Assembly: GCA_013140715.1 (NCBI GenBank)
Contig: JABFSG010000055.1
Coordinates: forward strand, 1-42,098
Length of the DNA: 42,098 nt
Direction: 5' to 3'
From: Nitrospiraceae bacterium
Lineage (GTDB): Bacteria > Nitrospirota > Nitrospiria > Nitrospirales > Nitrospiraceae
In this document: positions 25,167 through 34,452 of the stretch, piece after piece
Layout: each line of letters starts with the position of its first letter
Numbering within the stretch: position 1 is the first letter of the stretch
Notes under the pieces: generated by a model
Seen by the model: only the letters and a program-made list of their open reading frames with translations
What the model was told of the DNA's origin: nothing
The model's database searches: none
Position numbers and translations under genes: made by a program

Positions 25167-27380
25167 TCAGGTCCGCTTGAAGAATAACACCGAGAGAGGT
25201 GGGAGTGTGATCGCAAGCGAATGGGGCATGCCGTGGGAGGGAACTGGGTCCGTGGGAAGGCCTCCGAAATTTCCCATGTTGCTTCCCCCGTAGACCGTGG
25301 AATCGCTGTTCAATAGTTCACAGTAATAACCTGCGAGCGGGACGCCGACTCGATAATTGTAGCGGGGAATAGGGGTGAAGTTGCAGACACAGACAATCTG
25401 ATCCCCTTGGTCCTTGGCTTTTCGGAGGAAGACGATGACGGAATGGATCGCATCGCAAAAGTCGATCCACTGAAACCCTGGCCAGTCGTGATCGATCTCG
25501 TACAGCGCCGGTTCGTGGCGGTAGAGGAAGTTGAGGTCCCGCACGAGGCGCTGCAGCCCCACATGCCGATCGAAATCGCAGAGATGCCATTCCAGGCTCT
25601 GGTCGTGATTCCACTCGCACCACTGTCCGAACTCGCTGCCCATGAACAGCATTTTCTTGCCCGGATGTCCGTACATGAAGCTATAGAGGGCGCGCAGATT
25701 GGCAAATCGTTGCCACTCGTCGCCGGGCATTTTATCGAGCAGCGACCGTTTCCCATGCACCACTTCATCGTGCGACAGGACCAGGACGAAGTTTTCGTTG
25801 AAGGCATAGAGGAGCCCGAACGTAATCTGATTTTGATGAAACGGCCGGTGCACGGGATCGTGGCCAAAGTATCCCAGCATGTCGTGCATCCAGCCCATAT
25901 TCCACTTGAACGTAAAGCCCAGTCCCCCCGCATAGGTGGGACGTGAGACTCCTGCCCAGGACGTGGACTCTTCGGCGATGGTCATGGCGCCGGGGAAATC
26001 ACGGTGTACCAGGACATTCAAGTCCTTCAGCAATGTGACGGCGCCGATATTTTCGTGCCCGCCGAATCGATTGGGAATCCACTCTCCCTCCTTCCGTCCG
26101 TAATCCAGATAGAGCATCGAGGCAACGGCATCCACACGCAATCCGTCGATGTGGTATCGATCCAGCCAGAAGAGCGCGCTGTTCAGCAGAAAGTTCCGAA
26201 CCTCGACGCGATCGTAGTTGAAAATACGGCTATGCCAGTCCGGATGGTACCCGAGTCGTGGGTCTGCATGGTCGTAGAGGTGTGTCCCGTCAAATTGTGC
26301 CAGCCCGTGCGGATCGTCCGGAAAGTGTGCTGGGGTCCAGTCCATTAACACACCGATTCCAGTCCGATGGGCGGTATCGACAAAGGACATGAAGTCGTCG
26401 GGAGATCCATGTCGACTGGTGGCAGCGAAATAGCCGGTGGTCTGATAGCCCCAGGACCCATCGAATGGATGCTCTGTAATGGGGAGAAGCTCTACATGGG
26501 TATAGCCCATATACTTCACGTAGGGGATGAGCTTATTGGCAAGCTCAGAATAGCTGAGCCAACGATTGTCTTCTTCGGGAATACGCATCCAGGAACCGAG
26601 ATGGACCTCGTAAATTGTGAGGGGCCTAGCGAGCGGATCCTGTTGTGCCCGAGCCATCATCCAGGACTGATCGTTCCACTGGTAGTGAGAGAGCGACCGG
26701 ACGATCGAGGCAGTCCTGGGGCGAAGCTCCGATGCAACCGCGTAGGGATCGGCTTTCAGAAGCGGCGCGTCATGGTGGCGCGAGAGAATTTCATATTTGT
26801 AGAGCGTGTTGTCGGTGAGTTCAGGAATAAAGAGTTCCCAGAGGCCGGTTGCACCGCGGCTGGTCATGGGGTGGCGGCGACCATCCCATCGATTGAAGTC
26901 GCCCACGACGCTGACACGTGCGGCATTCGGCGCCCAGACGACAAAATGGACTCCGGCGATACCCTGGACCGTCCGGAGATGGGCCCCCATGGTTTCATAG
27001 GCTTTGAAGAAGGTGCCTTCGGCGAAGAGATGCAATTCAAAATCCGTCAGGAGGGGTGGAAATCCATAGGGATCGTGCCGTTCCGAGACCTGCCCCTCAT
27101 AGTTTGTGATGCGGAACCGATAGGGACTGGCACTGAGCGGTCCTTGGACAATCGCTTCGAACAGCCCTGCTTCATGCAGGCGCGTCATGGGAACGGACAG
27201 TCGGTCACGCTCACTCAGAAGTAGCGCCACAGTTTTGGCTTCCGGCAGAAAACAGCGAATGGCAACAGTAGGGGAATTGCCCTGGTCCATCGGATGGGCA
27301 CCAAGAATGGCGTGGGGGTCCCAATGGCGACCCTGGACCAGTTGATCGAGTGGCAAGTCCGACATGCGTGAAGATTCCAT
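25167..27380 (-). CDS. glgB: 1,4-alpha-glucan branching enzyme
   Basis: A full-length GH13 branching enzyme of about 737 residues that cuts alpha-1,4-glucan chains and re-attaches them by alpha-1,6 bonds in glycogen synthesis. N-terminal N1 and CBM48 domains (DPHAILGAHPMDQG and VHFVVWAPNAARVSVVGDFN) precede the catalytic barrel. Its signatures are visible: YTHVELLPITEHPFDGSWGY, GLRVDAVASML (nucleophile Asp), TIAEEST (acid/base Glu) and LSHDEVVHGK. The start is unclear: GTG at 27389, ATG at 27380 and ATG at 27365 all lack a clear ribosome site. No other glycogen gene is in the window. Confidence 0.95.
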   Translation of the reverse strand: MESSRMSDLPLDQLVQGRHWDPHAILGAHPMDQGNSPTVAIRCFLPEAKTVALLLSERDRLSVPMTRLHEAGLFEAIVQGPLSASPYRFRITNYEGQVSERHDPYGFPPLLTDFELHLFAEGTFFKAYETMGAHLRTVQGIAGVHFVVWAPNAARVSVVGDFNRWDGRRHPMTSRGATGLWELFIPELTDNTLYKYEILSRHHDAPLLKADPYAVASELRPRTASIVRSLSHYQWNDQSWMMARAQQDPLARPLTIYEVHLGSWMRIPEEDNRWLSYSELANKLIPYVKYMGYTHVELLPITEHPFDGSWGYQTTGYFAATSRHGSPDDFMSFVDTAHRTGIGVLMDWTPAHFPDDPHGLAQFDGTHLYDHADPRLGYHPDWHSRIFNYDRVEVRNFLLNSALFWLDRYHIDGLRVDAVASMLYLDYGRKEGEWIPNRFGGHENIGAVTLLKDLNVLVHRDFPGAMTIAEESTSWAGVSRPTYAGGLGFTFKWNMGWMHDMLGYFGHDPVHRPFHQNQITFGLLYAFNENFVLVLSHDEVVHGKRSLLDKMPGDEWQRFANLRALYSFMYGHPGKKMLFMGSEFGQWCEWNHDQSLEWHLCDFDRHVGLQRLVRDLNFLYRHEPALYEIDHDWPGFQWIDFCDAIHSVIVFLRKAKDQGDQIVCVCNFTPIPRYNYRVGVPLAGYYCELLNSDSTVYGGSNMGNFGGLPTDPVPSHGMPHSLAITLPPLSVLFFKRT

Positions 27381-27539
27381 AGTGCGCACAACGTATCACA
27401 AGGGGGAGGAGATAGGAATGGAAGAGAAGAGCTTTCGAGGTTGTGGCCTACGGTCGCAATACCATGGAGTTCACAGAGTCTTCAATGAGAAGGGAATTTT
27501 CGGGGAAAAGGTTATTCGCAATTTACTAGTGATCCAGAA

Positions 27540-27556
27540 ACAGTCTGCTAGACTGT
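27540..27556. promoter_or_regulatory. Perfect 7-base dyad, operator-like
   Basis: ACAGTCT, 3-base centre, AGACTGT. It lies in the 400-base gap before the DUF3467 gene; the rest of that gap holds palindrome copy B and no gene. It could be a repressor site, but no promoter elements are clear. Confidence 0.35.
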
Positions 27557-27601
27557 GACACGTACAAGGGCTTGTAAGGGGGGAAGAAGTCTCGTTTTTC
27601 T

Positions 27602-27664
27602 GATCTATCTGGCCGGTTCCGCTTAACCAAACAGACAAGGCAAACCAAATAGACCAGATAGATT
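27602..27664. repeat. TTTGGTT-type intergenic palindrome, copy B
   Basis: ATCTATCTGG on the left and CCAGATAGAT on the right form a perfect 10-base stem. Between them lie AACCAAACAGACAAGG and CAAACCAAATAG units shared with the other copies. Confidence 0.65.
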
Positions 27665-27792
27665 GGTTAAGGCTGCACGAACAGGATAGATGTGCCCAGA
27701 GGCTTGCGGGTGCTTTCAGCAGCCCTCTGCAGGATGGGAAAAGAATGGTGGAATGCACGCTCACAATCGTTACTTAACGAAGGAAGGGGCCC

Positions 27793-28137
27793 ATGTCTAT
27801 AAAACAAAAAGATGCTAATGGAACTTCCGAAGCTTCCAAACCGGCGGCGACCGGTCCGGTCGTTAAATTCGACGATGCGGGCATTATCAATGCCTATGCG
27901 AATGTGTGCAACGTCTCCAGTTCGCGGGAAGAAGTCGTGCTGGTTTTCGGCATGAACAATGCGTGGGAGCGTGACGCGTCGGAAGTGCATGTGAAGTTGA
28001 ACTCACGAGTAATCCTCAGTCCCTTTGCCGCAAAACGACTGGCGCTCTTGTTGAATTCCGTGGTGCAACAGTATGAAGCCCGTTTCGGCGTCATGGACAT
28101 GGGTGCGGCGCAGACGGAACGGACTCCGGCGAAGTAA
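27793..28137 (+). CDS. DUF3467 domain protein
   Basis: A 114-residue cytoplasmic protein. From residue 24 on, VKFDDAGIINAYANVCNVSS, then EEVVLVFGMNNAW and VKLNSRVILSPFAAKRLALL fits DUF3467, a small family of unknown function in which an NxxxV..S..E..L.FG core is followed by a strand with ISP..AK. AAGGAAGGGG precedes the ATG. It ends 63 bases before the GAF-HlyD gene on the same strand, so it may be the first gene of the export cluster; that link is only positional. Confidence 0.82.
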   Translation: MSIKQKDANGTSEASKPAATGPVVKFDDAGIINAYANVCNVSSSREEVVLVFGMNNAWERDASEVHVKLNSRVILSPFAAKRLALLLNSVVQQYEARFGVMDMGAAQTERTPAK

Positions 28138-28200
28138 GGCATCCGGATACAGATGGTCAAATCGCGCGGTCATCGCAGCCATACCCACTGAGACATTGCT

Positions 28201-30123
28201 ATGGATCGATACGTCGAGTCTGAGTCTGAACGAGGCGCGTTAGGTCGAGGGACCGAGTCTGCTTCTGCTGCTTCCGTGGCCCCGACCGAAGGCGAGCAGG
28301 ATTCGGGTCTCTGGGCTCGGTTCGCCCATGCGGCGAGCATCGAATCCTTCTGCACGAGCTGGCTCGAACTCCAATGTCGCACGATAGGTCCGGTAGAAGC
28401 AGGCATGATCCTGCTGGGGCCGGCCGATCGAGGCCCCTTCCGTCCTGTCGCGACCTGGCCTGTGAAAGGGCACTTTCTCACTCATCTGAGTAAGACGGCT
28501 GAGAAGACACTGAAGGAACGGCGGGAAATTGTCATGCGGGGCGGGGACGGGCTCGTCTCCACCGAGTCCGGGATCGGGCGGTACGCGATCGGGCGTCCGA
28601 TCGAAGCCGGCGGAGTCATTCACGGGGCCGCCGTTTTCGAAGTCCTGTCCAAGAGCGACGAAAATCTGCAGGCCATGATGCGCCAACTCCATTGGGGCGC
28701 GGCTTGGCTGGAGTTGCTGTTCTCGCGAGAAGCGGTGAAGACTGAAAAGGAAACTCGTGAGCGTATTCAAGCAGCCCTGGATCTGGTGGCCACCTCTGTC
28801 GGCCACGACCGGTTCTACGAATCGGCAATGGCGCTGGTGACTGCCCTGGCCACGAAGCTGCAGTGCGATCGTGTGAGTGTCGGGTTTGTGACGCGGGGCC
28901 GCACGCGCGTGTTTGCCGTGTCGCACAGTGCAGAATTCAAGCAACAGACCAATCTCATCCGGAGTATCTCCGAGGCCATGGACGAAGCGGTGGATCAGCG
29001 GGAGACCATTGTCTTTCCCAACGGGTCGCCGAAGACGGGTGTGATATCGCGCACCCATACAGAGCTGGCCCGGCAACATGGGTCCGTGGCCCTCTGCTCG
29101 GTTCCGCTGGAAGCGCTCGGTACGCCGATCGGCGCCTTGATGCTCGAACGGCCGATGGATCGGCCATTCGATAGCAAGGCGATCGAACTCTGCCAATCGG
29201 TCGCGGCCCTGGCCGGTCCGATCCTGGAAACGCACCGGCGGGACGATCGTTGGCTGATCACCAAAGCGGCGGACTCAGTCAAATACTATCTCGTCTCCTT
29301 GGTCGGCCCGCGGCATGTGGCGTTGAAGGTCACGACCGCAGCGGTCGTGGGTCTCGCGCTCTTTTGCTTCCTGGCGAAGGGAGACTACCGTGTTTCGGCT
29401 AAAACAGTCCTGGAGCCGATTGTCCAGCGCGCCGCTGCGGCGCCGTTCAATGGGTATATCCGCGAAGCGCCGGTGCGGGCCGGCGATCTGGTGCAGGCAG
29501 GCCAGATGCTCTGCACGCTGGATGACCGGGAACTGAGGCTGGAGCGGCTGAAATCGCTGAGCAAGCTTGAAGAGTACCAAAAGGAATATCACAAGGCGAT
29601 GGCCGAGCGGGAAGCGGCCAAGGTGGAAATCGTGACCGCGCAGATGCACCAGGCGCAAGCGGAAATCGCCCTGCTGGACGATCAGCTTGCTCATACCAAG
29701 GTTGTCGCGCCTTTCGACGGGATCGTCGTGACCGGCGATCTTAGCCAGCAGTTGGGCGCGCCGATCGAAAAGGGGAAAGTACTGTTCGAGGTTGCGCCGC
29801 TCGACAGTTACCGTTTGGTGATCGAAGTCGATGAGCGGGATATCGCGGATGTCGCAGTCGGGCAATCGGGCTCCCTCTTGCTGTCGGCCTTTCCGACCGA
29901 GGAGATCGCGGTGACGGTGGAGAAGGTCACGCCCGTGTCCACGGCGAAGGAGAACAGGAATTTCTTTAGAGTTGAAGCGCGGTTCGATCAACCGCACGAT
30001 CGCCTGCGTCCCGGGATGGAAGGAGCAGGCAAGATCGAGATCGATCATCGTTCCTTGGTCTGGATCTGGACACATCAGATTGTGGATTGGATGAGGTTGG
30101 CCGCCTGGTCGTGGCTTCCCTGA
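28201..30123 (+). CDS. GAF - transmembrane - HlyD adaptor fusion
   Basis: A 640-residue protein with a cytoplasmic sensory half and a periplasmic adaptor half. Residues about 35-190 and 205-350 look like two GAF-type domains (second one: YESAMALVTALATKLQCDRV). One membrane helix follows at about 370-392 (TTAAVVGLALFCFLAKG). Then comes a membrane-fusion-protein section: lipoyl half (AAPFNGYIREAPVRAGDLVQ), coiled coil of about 60 residues, second lipoyl half (VVAPFDGIVVTGDLSQQLGA) and a beta-barrel. Such adaptors join an inner-membrane pump to TolC. The GAF part could gate export in response to a small molecule. It heads the cluster M50-HlyD, SecA-like, HlyD, TolC. Confidence 0.85.
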   Translation: MDRYVESESERGALGRGTESASAASVAPTEGEQDSGLWARFAHAASIESFCTSWLELQCRTIGPVEAGMILLGPADRGPFRPVATWPVKGHFLTHLSKTAEKTLKERREIVMRGGDGLVSTESGIGRYAIGRPIEAGGVIHGAAVFEVLSKSDENLQAMMRQLHWGAAWLELLFSREAVKTEKETRERIQAALDLVATSVGHDRFYESAMALVTALATKLQCDRVSVGFVTRGRTRVFAVSHSAEFKQQTNLIRSISEAMDEAVDQRETIVFPNGSPKTGVISRTHTELARQHGSVALCSVPLEALGTPIGALMLERPMDRPFDSKAIELCQSVAALAGPILETHRRDDRWLITKAADSVKYYLVSLVGPRHVALKVTTAAVVGLALFCFLAKGDYRVSAKTVLEPIVQRAAAAPFNGYIREAPVRAGDLVQAGQMLCTLDDRELRLERLKSLSKLEEYQKEYHKAMAEREAAKVEIVTAQMHQAQAEIALLDDQLAHTKVVAPFDGIVVTGDLSQQLGAPIEKGKVLFEVAPLDSYRLVIEVDERDIADVAVGQSGSLLLSAFPTEEIAVTVEKVTPVSTAKENRNFFRVEARFDQPHDRLRPGMEGAGKIEIDHRSLVWIWTHQIVDWMRLAAWSWLP

Positions 30124-30167
30124 CAGATACCGGCTGTGAAGCGTGAAACGTCAATCGTGAAATGATT

Positions 30168-30214
30168 CGAGTTACGAGTTTCAGCGGCAGATCGTTTCTG
30201 AAATTCGCAACTCG
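30168..30214. repeat. Intergenic hairpin before the M50 gene
   Basis: A 17-base arm at 30168-30184 (CGAGTTACGAGTTTCAG) pairs with 30198-30214 with two mismatches. The flank contains GTGAAGCGTGAAACG-type direct repeats. It occupies the 104-base gap between two genes of the export cluster and may reduce read-through or stabilise mRNA ends. Confidence 0.5.
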
Positions 30215-30227
30215 CAACTAGAAACTC

Positions 30228-32375
30228 ATGAGCGAAGCCCTCTTTAGCCCTTCCTGGTATCGCGTGGCGACCCTCTCCCCACGCTTGCGCAGCCATGCTC
30301 AATTGCATCGGCACCAGTATCGCGGCCAGACCTGGTATGTGCTCCAGGATCGGTCGAACGAACGGTATCATCGCTTTTCTCCTTCTGCCTATGCCTTCAT
30401 CGGCTTGATGGATGGGAAACGCACGGTCCAGGAGATCTGGGACCTCGTCTCCACGAAGCTGGGCGACGATGCTCCGACCCAACCTGAAGTGGTGCAGCTC
30501 TTGAGTCAGCTTCACTCGACCGATGTGTTGCAGTGCGATATTCCCCCCGACATTGCGGAATTGTTGCATCGACATGAGCGTACGCAACAGAAGAAGTGGC
30601 AGCGCAAGCTGATGAACGTCTTTGCCTGGCAGTTTCCCCTCTTCGACCCGGAACGATTGCTGCAAACATTCGCGCCCTTGGTCCGTCCATTTTTCGGGTG
30701 GGGCGGCGCGGCCTTGTGGCTCGCAATCGTAATTCCCGGTCTGCTGGTCGGGGCCACACATTGGTCGGACCTGACGGCCAACCTCATCGACCAGATTACG
30801 ACTCCACAAAATCTGGTGATGCTCTGGTTCCTGTTCCCGATCATCAAAGCGCTGCACGAGTTCGGCCATGCCTTTGCGGTCAAGGTGTTCGGCGGGGAAG
30901 TACACGAGATGGGGATCATGTTGCTGGTATTCTCGCCGGTACCCTATGTCGATGCCTCGGCCTCGTCGGCCTTTTCCAGTAAGTGGCAGAGGGCGGTCGT
31001 CGGCGCAGCCGGTATGATCGTCGAATTGATGATCGCCTCGATCGCCATCTTTGTATGGGTCAGCGTCGAGCCGGGCCTTGTCCGCACGCTGGCCTATAAC
31101 ACCGTCATGATTGCGGGGATCTCGACCGTCATCTTCAACGGCAATCCCCTGCTCCGGTTCGATGGGTACCACATGCTCGCCGATCTGACCGAGATTCCCA
31201 ATTTAGGCCAGCGAGGCAACAAGTACCTGGGCTACCTGTGCGAGCGGTATCCCTTTGGCCGGACGGAGGCCCAGGTGCCGCATGCCACGCCGGGAGAGCG
31301 AGTCTGGTTTGTCGGCTATGCAGTCAGCGCCTTTCTCTATCGAGTCTTTATCGTATTCGTGATCCTGATGTATCTGACCGATAAGTGGTTCGCGCTGGGC
31401 ATGCTATTCGCCGCTATCACGGCGCTCACCTGGTTCGTGATTCCGCTGGGAAAGGGCTTCAGCTATCTCTTCACAGGCCCGCGCCTCCGCCGTGTGCGTG
31501 GCAGAGCGATCGCTGTGACGGCGGGAGCGGTCGCAGTCGTCATCGTGGCACTCTGTTTGACTCCTGTGCCATTTCGCACGCGCGCGGAGGGGGTCGTGTG
31601 GATTCCGGACGAAGCCGTTGTGCGCGCAGGGGCCGACGGATTTGTCGAACAGGTGGTAGGTATTCCGGGGTCGAGAGTGTCGCAAGGCGATGTGTTGGTG
31701 GTCTGTCGCGACTCCGTGTTGACGACACAGCTCGCAGTGCTCGAGGCGCAGGTTGAGGAGGTCGATGCCCGTATTCGCGAGCAGATCCCAACGAACCTGG
31801 TGAAGGCAAAGATCCTCGAAGAGGAAAAGCGGTACATCGAAGAGAAACTCGCCCGCACGAGAGAACGGGTTCGCGATCTCGTGATTACCGCGAAGGTGGA
31901 CGGCACATTGGTCGTCTCGCGTGTGGAGGATTTGCCCGGTCGATTTGTGCATCGCGGCGATGTGCTGGCCCACGTGGTGGACCTCAAGACGTTGACCGTG
32001 CGCACCGTTGTGGATCAGACCGATATCGACTTGATTCGTCACAGTACGAAGCAAGTCCAGGTGCGTTTGGCCGAACGGATCCTGAGCCCCATCGACGCCG
32101 GGGTGACGCGGTTGGTACCGGCGGCGAGCGATGAACTGCCAAGCCCGGCGCTCGGGAGCGCAGGAGGAGGACAGGTGCCCATGGATCCAAAAGATCCCAA
32201 GGGTCAGAAGGCCTTGCGAAAGGTCTTTCAGATGGATCTCCAATTACCTGTCGATCTGGGCATCGTGAATGTCGGCGGTCGCGTGTATGTGCGTTTCGAT
32301 CATGGATGGGCGCCGCTCATGGCCCAGTGGTTCCGTCAGGGACGACAATTATTCTTGTCGCGATTCAATGTTTGA
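30228..32375 (+). CDS. PqqD-like / M50 site-2 protease / lipoyl-HlyD fusion
   Basis: 715 residues in three parts. Residues about 30-105 (TWYVLQDRSNERYHRFSPSA, then LMDGKRTVQEIWDLVSTKLG) resemble PqqD-like winged-helix domains (RiPP recognition elements), which bind leader peptides in peptide-maturation systems. The middle is a multi-pass M50 metalloprotease with HEFGH at 210-214 and the third-ligand motif NPLLRFDGYH at 306-315. After a last helix near 445-465 there is a periplasmic lipoyl domain (AVVRAGADGFVEQVVGIPGS), coiled coil and barrel of the HlyD type. It could bind, cut and hand over an exported substrate. GAAACTCATG gives a weak ribosome site. The stop overlaps the SecA-like start. 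Confidence 0.88.
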   Translation: MSEALFSPSWYRVATLSPRLRSHAQLHRHQYRGQTWYVLQDRSNERYHRFSPSAYAFIGLMDGKRTVQEIWDLVSTKLGDDAPTQPEVVQLLSQLHSTDVLQCDIPPDIAELLHRHERTQQKKWQRKLMNVFAWQFPLFDPERLLQTFAPLVRPFFGWGGAALWLAIVIPGLLVGATHWSDLTANLIDQITTPQNLVMLWFLFPIIKALHEFGHAFAVKVFGGEVHEMGIMLLVFSPVPYVDASASSAFSSKWQRAVVGAAGMIVELMIASIAIFVWVSVEPGLVRTLAYNTVMIAGISTVIFNGNPLLRFDGYHMLADLTEIPNLGQRGNKYLGYLCERYPFGRTEAQVPHATPGERVWFVGYAVSAFLYRVFIVFVILMYLTDKWFALGMLFAAITALTWFVIPLGKGFSYLFTGPRLRRVRGRAIAVTAGAVAVVIVALCLTPVPFRTRAEGVVWIPDEAVVRAGADGFVEQVVGIPGSRVSQGDVLVVCRDSVLTTQLAVLEAQVEEVDARIREQIPTNLVKAKILEEEKRYIEEKLARTRERVRDLVITAKVDGTLVVSRVEDLPGRFVHRGDVLAHVVDLKTLTVRTVVDQTDIDLIRHSTKQVQVRLAERILSPIDAGVTRLVPAASDELPSPALGSAGGGQVPMDPKDPKGQKALRKVFQMDLQLPVDLGIVNVGGRVYVRFDHGWAPLMAQWFRQGRQLFLSRFNV

Positions 32376-34359
32376 TATCGCCAGCCAACAGACTGCGCTG
32401 CATAGCGCCTATCCGGAACGGGCGGTGCCACGCGAGAGCTGGTTCGACCGGCAGGGGGTGAAGTTGGCGAGTCCCATCATGCGGCGCTTCCGTGAGCGCA
32501 CCGCCATGCGGACCGAAGTGGTGGAACCGGTCAAGGAACAGGGCCGCACCCTCTCGGCCTTGCGCGACGACCAGCTGCGTAAAGAGATCGTGCAATTGCG
32601 CGAGCGGCTCCGGCTCGAGGGTTTCAGCAACGAGCTGGTGTTTCGGTCCTTTGCTCTGGTGCGGGAGGTGGCCCATCGAACGATCGGCCAACGGCACTAT
32701 GACGTGCAGATCCTCGGTGGGTGGGTCTTACTCAACGGCTGTGTGGCAGAGATGGCGACGGGAGAAGGGAAGACCTTGACCGCCACCTTGGCTGCGGCGA
32801 CTGCAGCTCTGGCCGGCGTGCCGGTGCATCTGATTACCGTGAACGATTATCTGACGGCACGGGATGCGGAAGAGATGGGCCCGATCTACGATATGCTGGG
32901 CCTCTCGGTCGGGGTCATCACCCACGAGCAAGGCCCTGTCGCGCGCCGCGCAGCCTATGCCTGCGATGTGACCTACTGCACGAATAAGGAACTGGTGTTC
33001 GATTATCTGCGGGACCGCCTGGTCGTGGGACGGCAACCCAACCGTATTCAACTGCAGCTGGAGAAGTTGTACGGCGATGCGACAAGACTCCGGAATTTGG
33101 TGCTCCGGGGATTGTGTTTCGGCATTGTGGACGAAGCGGACAGCATCCTGGTGGATGAGGCGCGAGTCCCGCTCATCATCGCCAACAGCGGCGGGGAGGT
33201 GCCGGAAAAGCCGATCTATGAGACGGCGCTGACGCTCGCGCGGGCACTCACACGCGGATCCCATTTTGAGATCGATCTGCGGGAACGGAGCATTCGCCTG
33301 ACACCGGATGGACAGGGTCTGTTGACGGCCCGCGCAAAGGGTCTTACCGGCTTCTGGTCTGGGCCTCGGCGGCGGGAAGAACTCGTTCGGCAGGCGCTCA
33401 CGGCGCTTCATTTGTTCAATCGCGATACCCATTATCTCGTCAGGAACGAGAAGGTCCAGATTATCGATGAGTACACCGGGCGCATCATGGAGGACCGGTC
33501 GTGGGAACAGGGGCTCCATCAAATGATCGAATTGAAGGAAGGGTGCCCGCTGACGCCGATGCAGACGTCGCAGGCGCGGATCACCTATCAGCGGTTCTTC
33601 CGCCGGTATTTGTGGCTCGCCGGCATGACCGGCACGGGACAGGAAGTCGCTACCGAGCTGTGGCAAGTGTATCGCTTGGCTACCGTGACGGTTCCCACCA
33701 ATCGTCCGATACAGAGAAAGTCGACGGGGGAGTGGCTGTTCGCGACGGCGGATGAAAAATGGGATGCGGTCGTCGAACATATTATGAAGCTCCATAAGCA
33801 AGGGCGGCCTGTTCTGGTGGGGACGAAATCGGTTTCCGCATCCGAGATCCTGAGCGAGAAACTCACTGCGGAGAATGTTCCACACGTCGTCCTCAATGCC
33901 AGGCAGGACAAAGAAGAGGCCGATATCGTTTCCAAGGCCGGTTTGCCGGGGCGTGTCACGGTGGCAACGAACATGGCCGGTCGTGGCACGGATATCAAGT
34001 TGCTGCCGAAGGTGGCGGAGGCGGGGGGGTTGCATGTCTTGGCGACAGAGCGGCATGAAGCCGGGCGCATCGATCGGCAGCTCTATGGCCGCAGCGGTCG
34101 CCAGGGGGATCCGGGAAGTTTTGAAATTGTCGCATCGCTGGAGGATGAGATTATGGCGACATCGCGGCGTTTGCTGTGGCGATGGACGGCTCGGGCGCTG
34201 GTGAGTCGAGGCAGGCCGCTGCAGGGTAAGCAGGCTGCGTTTCTCGTGCGGCAGGCCCAGCTGTCTGCCGAGTCCCTGCATGCGAGGATTCGCCGTGAAC
34301 TGTTGCAGCATGAGGATTCGCTGGAAACATCGCTCGCCTTTTCCGGGCGACTGGAATGA
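32368..34359 (+). CDS. C-terminally truncated SecA paralogue
   Basis: 663 residues against about 850-900 for housekeeping SecA. The ATG at 32368 overlaps the M50 stop by 8 bases (ATGTTTGA); the frame extends to 32269 inside the M50 gene. ATPase motifs are intact: MATGEGKTLTAT (near 130-136), TVNDYLTARDAEEM, VDEADSILVDEARVPLII (DEAD at about 255-258), AGMTGTG, TNMAGRGTDIKLL and GRSGRQGDPGSF. The pre-protein cross-linking insertion is present. The protein stops soon after the first scaffold helix (ARIRRELLQHEDSLE), so the rest of the scaffold, the wing domain and the C-terminal zinc tail are missing. It resembles an accessory SecA for a special substrate; canonical secA should be elsewhere. Confidence 0.9.
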   Translation: MFDIASQQTALHSAYPERAVPRESWFDRQGVKLASPIMRRFRERTAMRTEVVEPVKEQGRTLSALRDDQLRKEIVQLRERLRLEGFSNELVFRSFALVREVAHRTIGQRHYDVQILGGWVLLNGCVAEMATGEGKTLTATLAAATAALAGVPVHLITVNDYLTARDAEEMGPIYDMLGLSVGVITHEQGPVARRAAYACDVTYCTNKELVFDYLRDRLVVGRQPNRIQLQLEKLYGDATRLRNLVLRGLCFGIVDEADSILVDEARVPLIIANSGGEVPEKPIYETALTLARALTRGSHFEIDLRERSIRLTPDGQGLLTARAKGLTGFWSGPRRREELVRQALTALHLFNRDTHYLVRNEKVQIIDEYTGRIMEDRSWEQGLHQMIELKEGCPLTPMQTSQARITYQRFFRRYLWLAGMTGTGQEVATELWQVYRLATVTVPTNRPIQRKSTGEWLFATADEKWDAVVEHIMKLHKQGRPVLVGTKSVSASEILSEKLTAENVPHVVLNARQDKEEADIVSKAGLPGRVTVATNMAGRGTDIKLLPKVAEAGGLHVLATERHEAGRIDRQLYGRSGRQGDPGSFEIVASLEDEIMATSRRLLWRWTARALVSRGRPLQGKQAAFLVRQAQLSAESLHARIRRELLQHEDSLETSLAFSGRLE

Positions 34360-34452
34360 GGAAAGTCATGTCTCTACTTAGGTGGATAGGCTGAAGGTTG
34401 AAGGTGTCTTGAGCGGTTCGCAAGTTTGGACAAATAGAATAGGGTGATCGAA

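Noticed and set aside
32728..34311. 527-codon reverse ORF over the SecA-like gene
   Set aside because: Long open antisense frames are common in GC-rich DNA; the forward strand has full SecA motifs.
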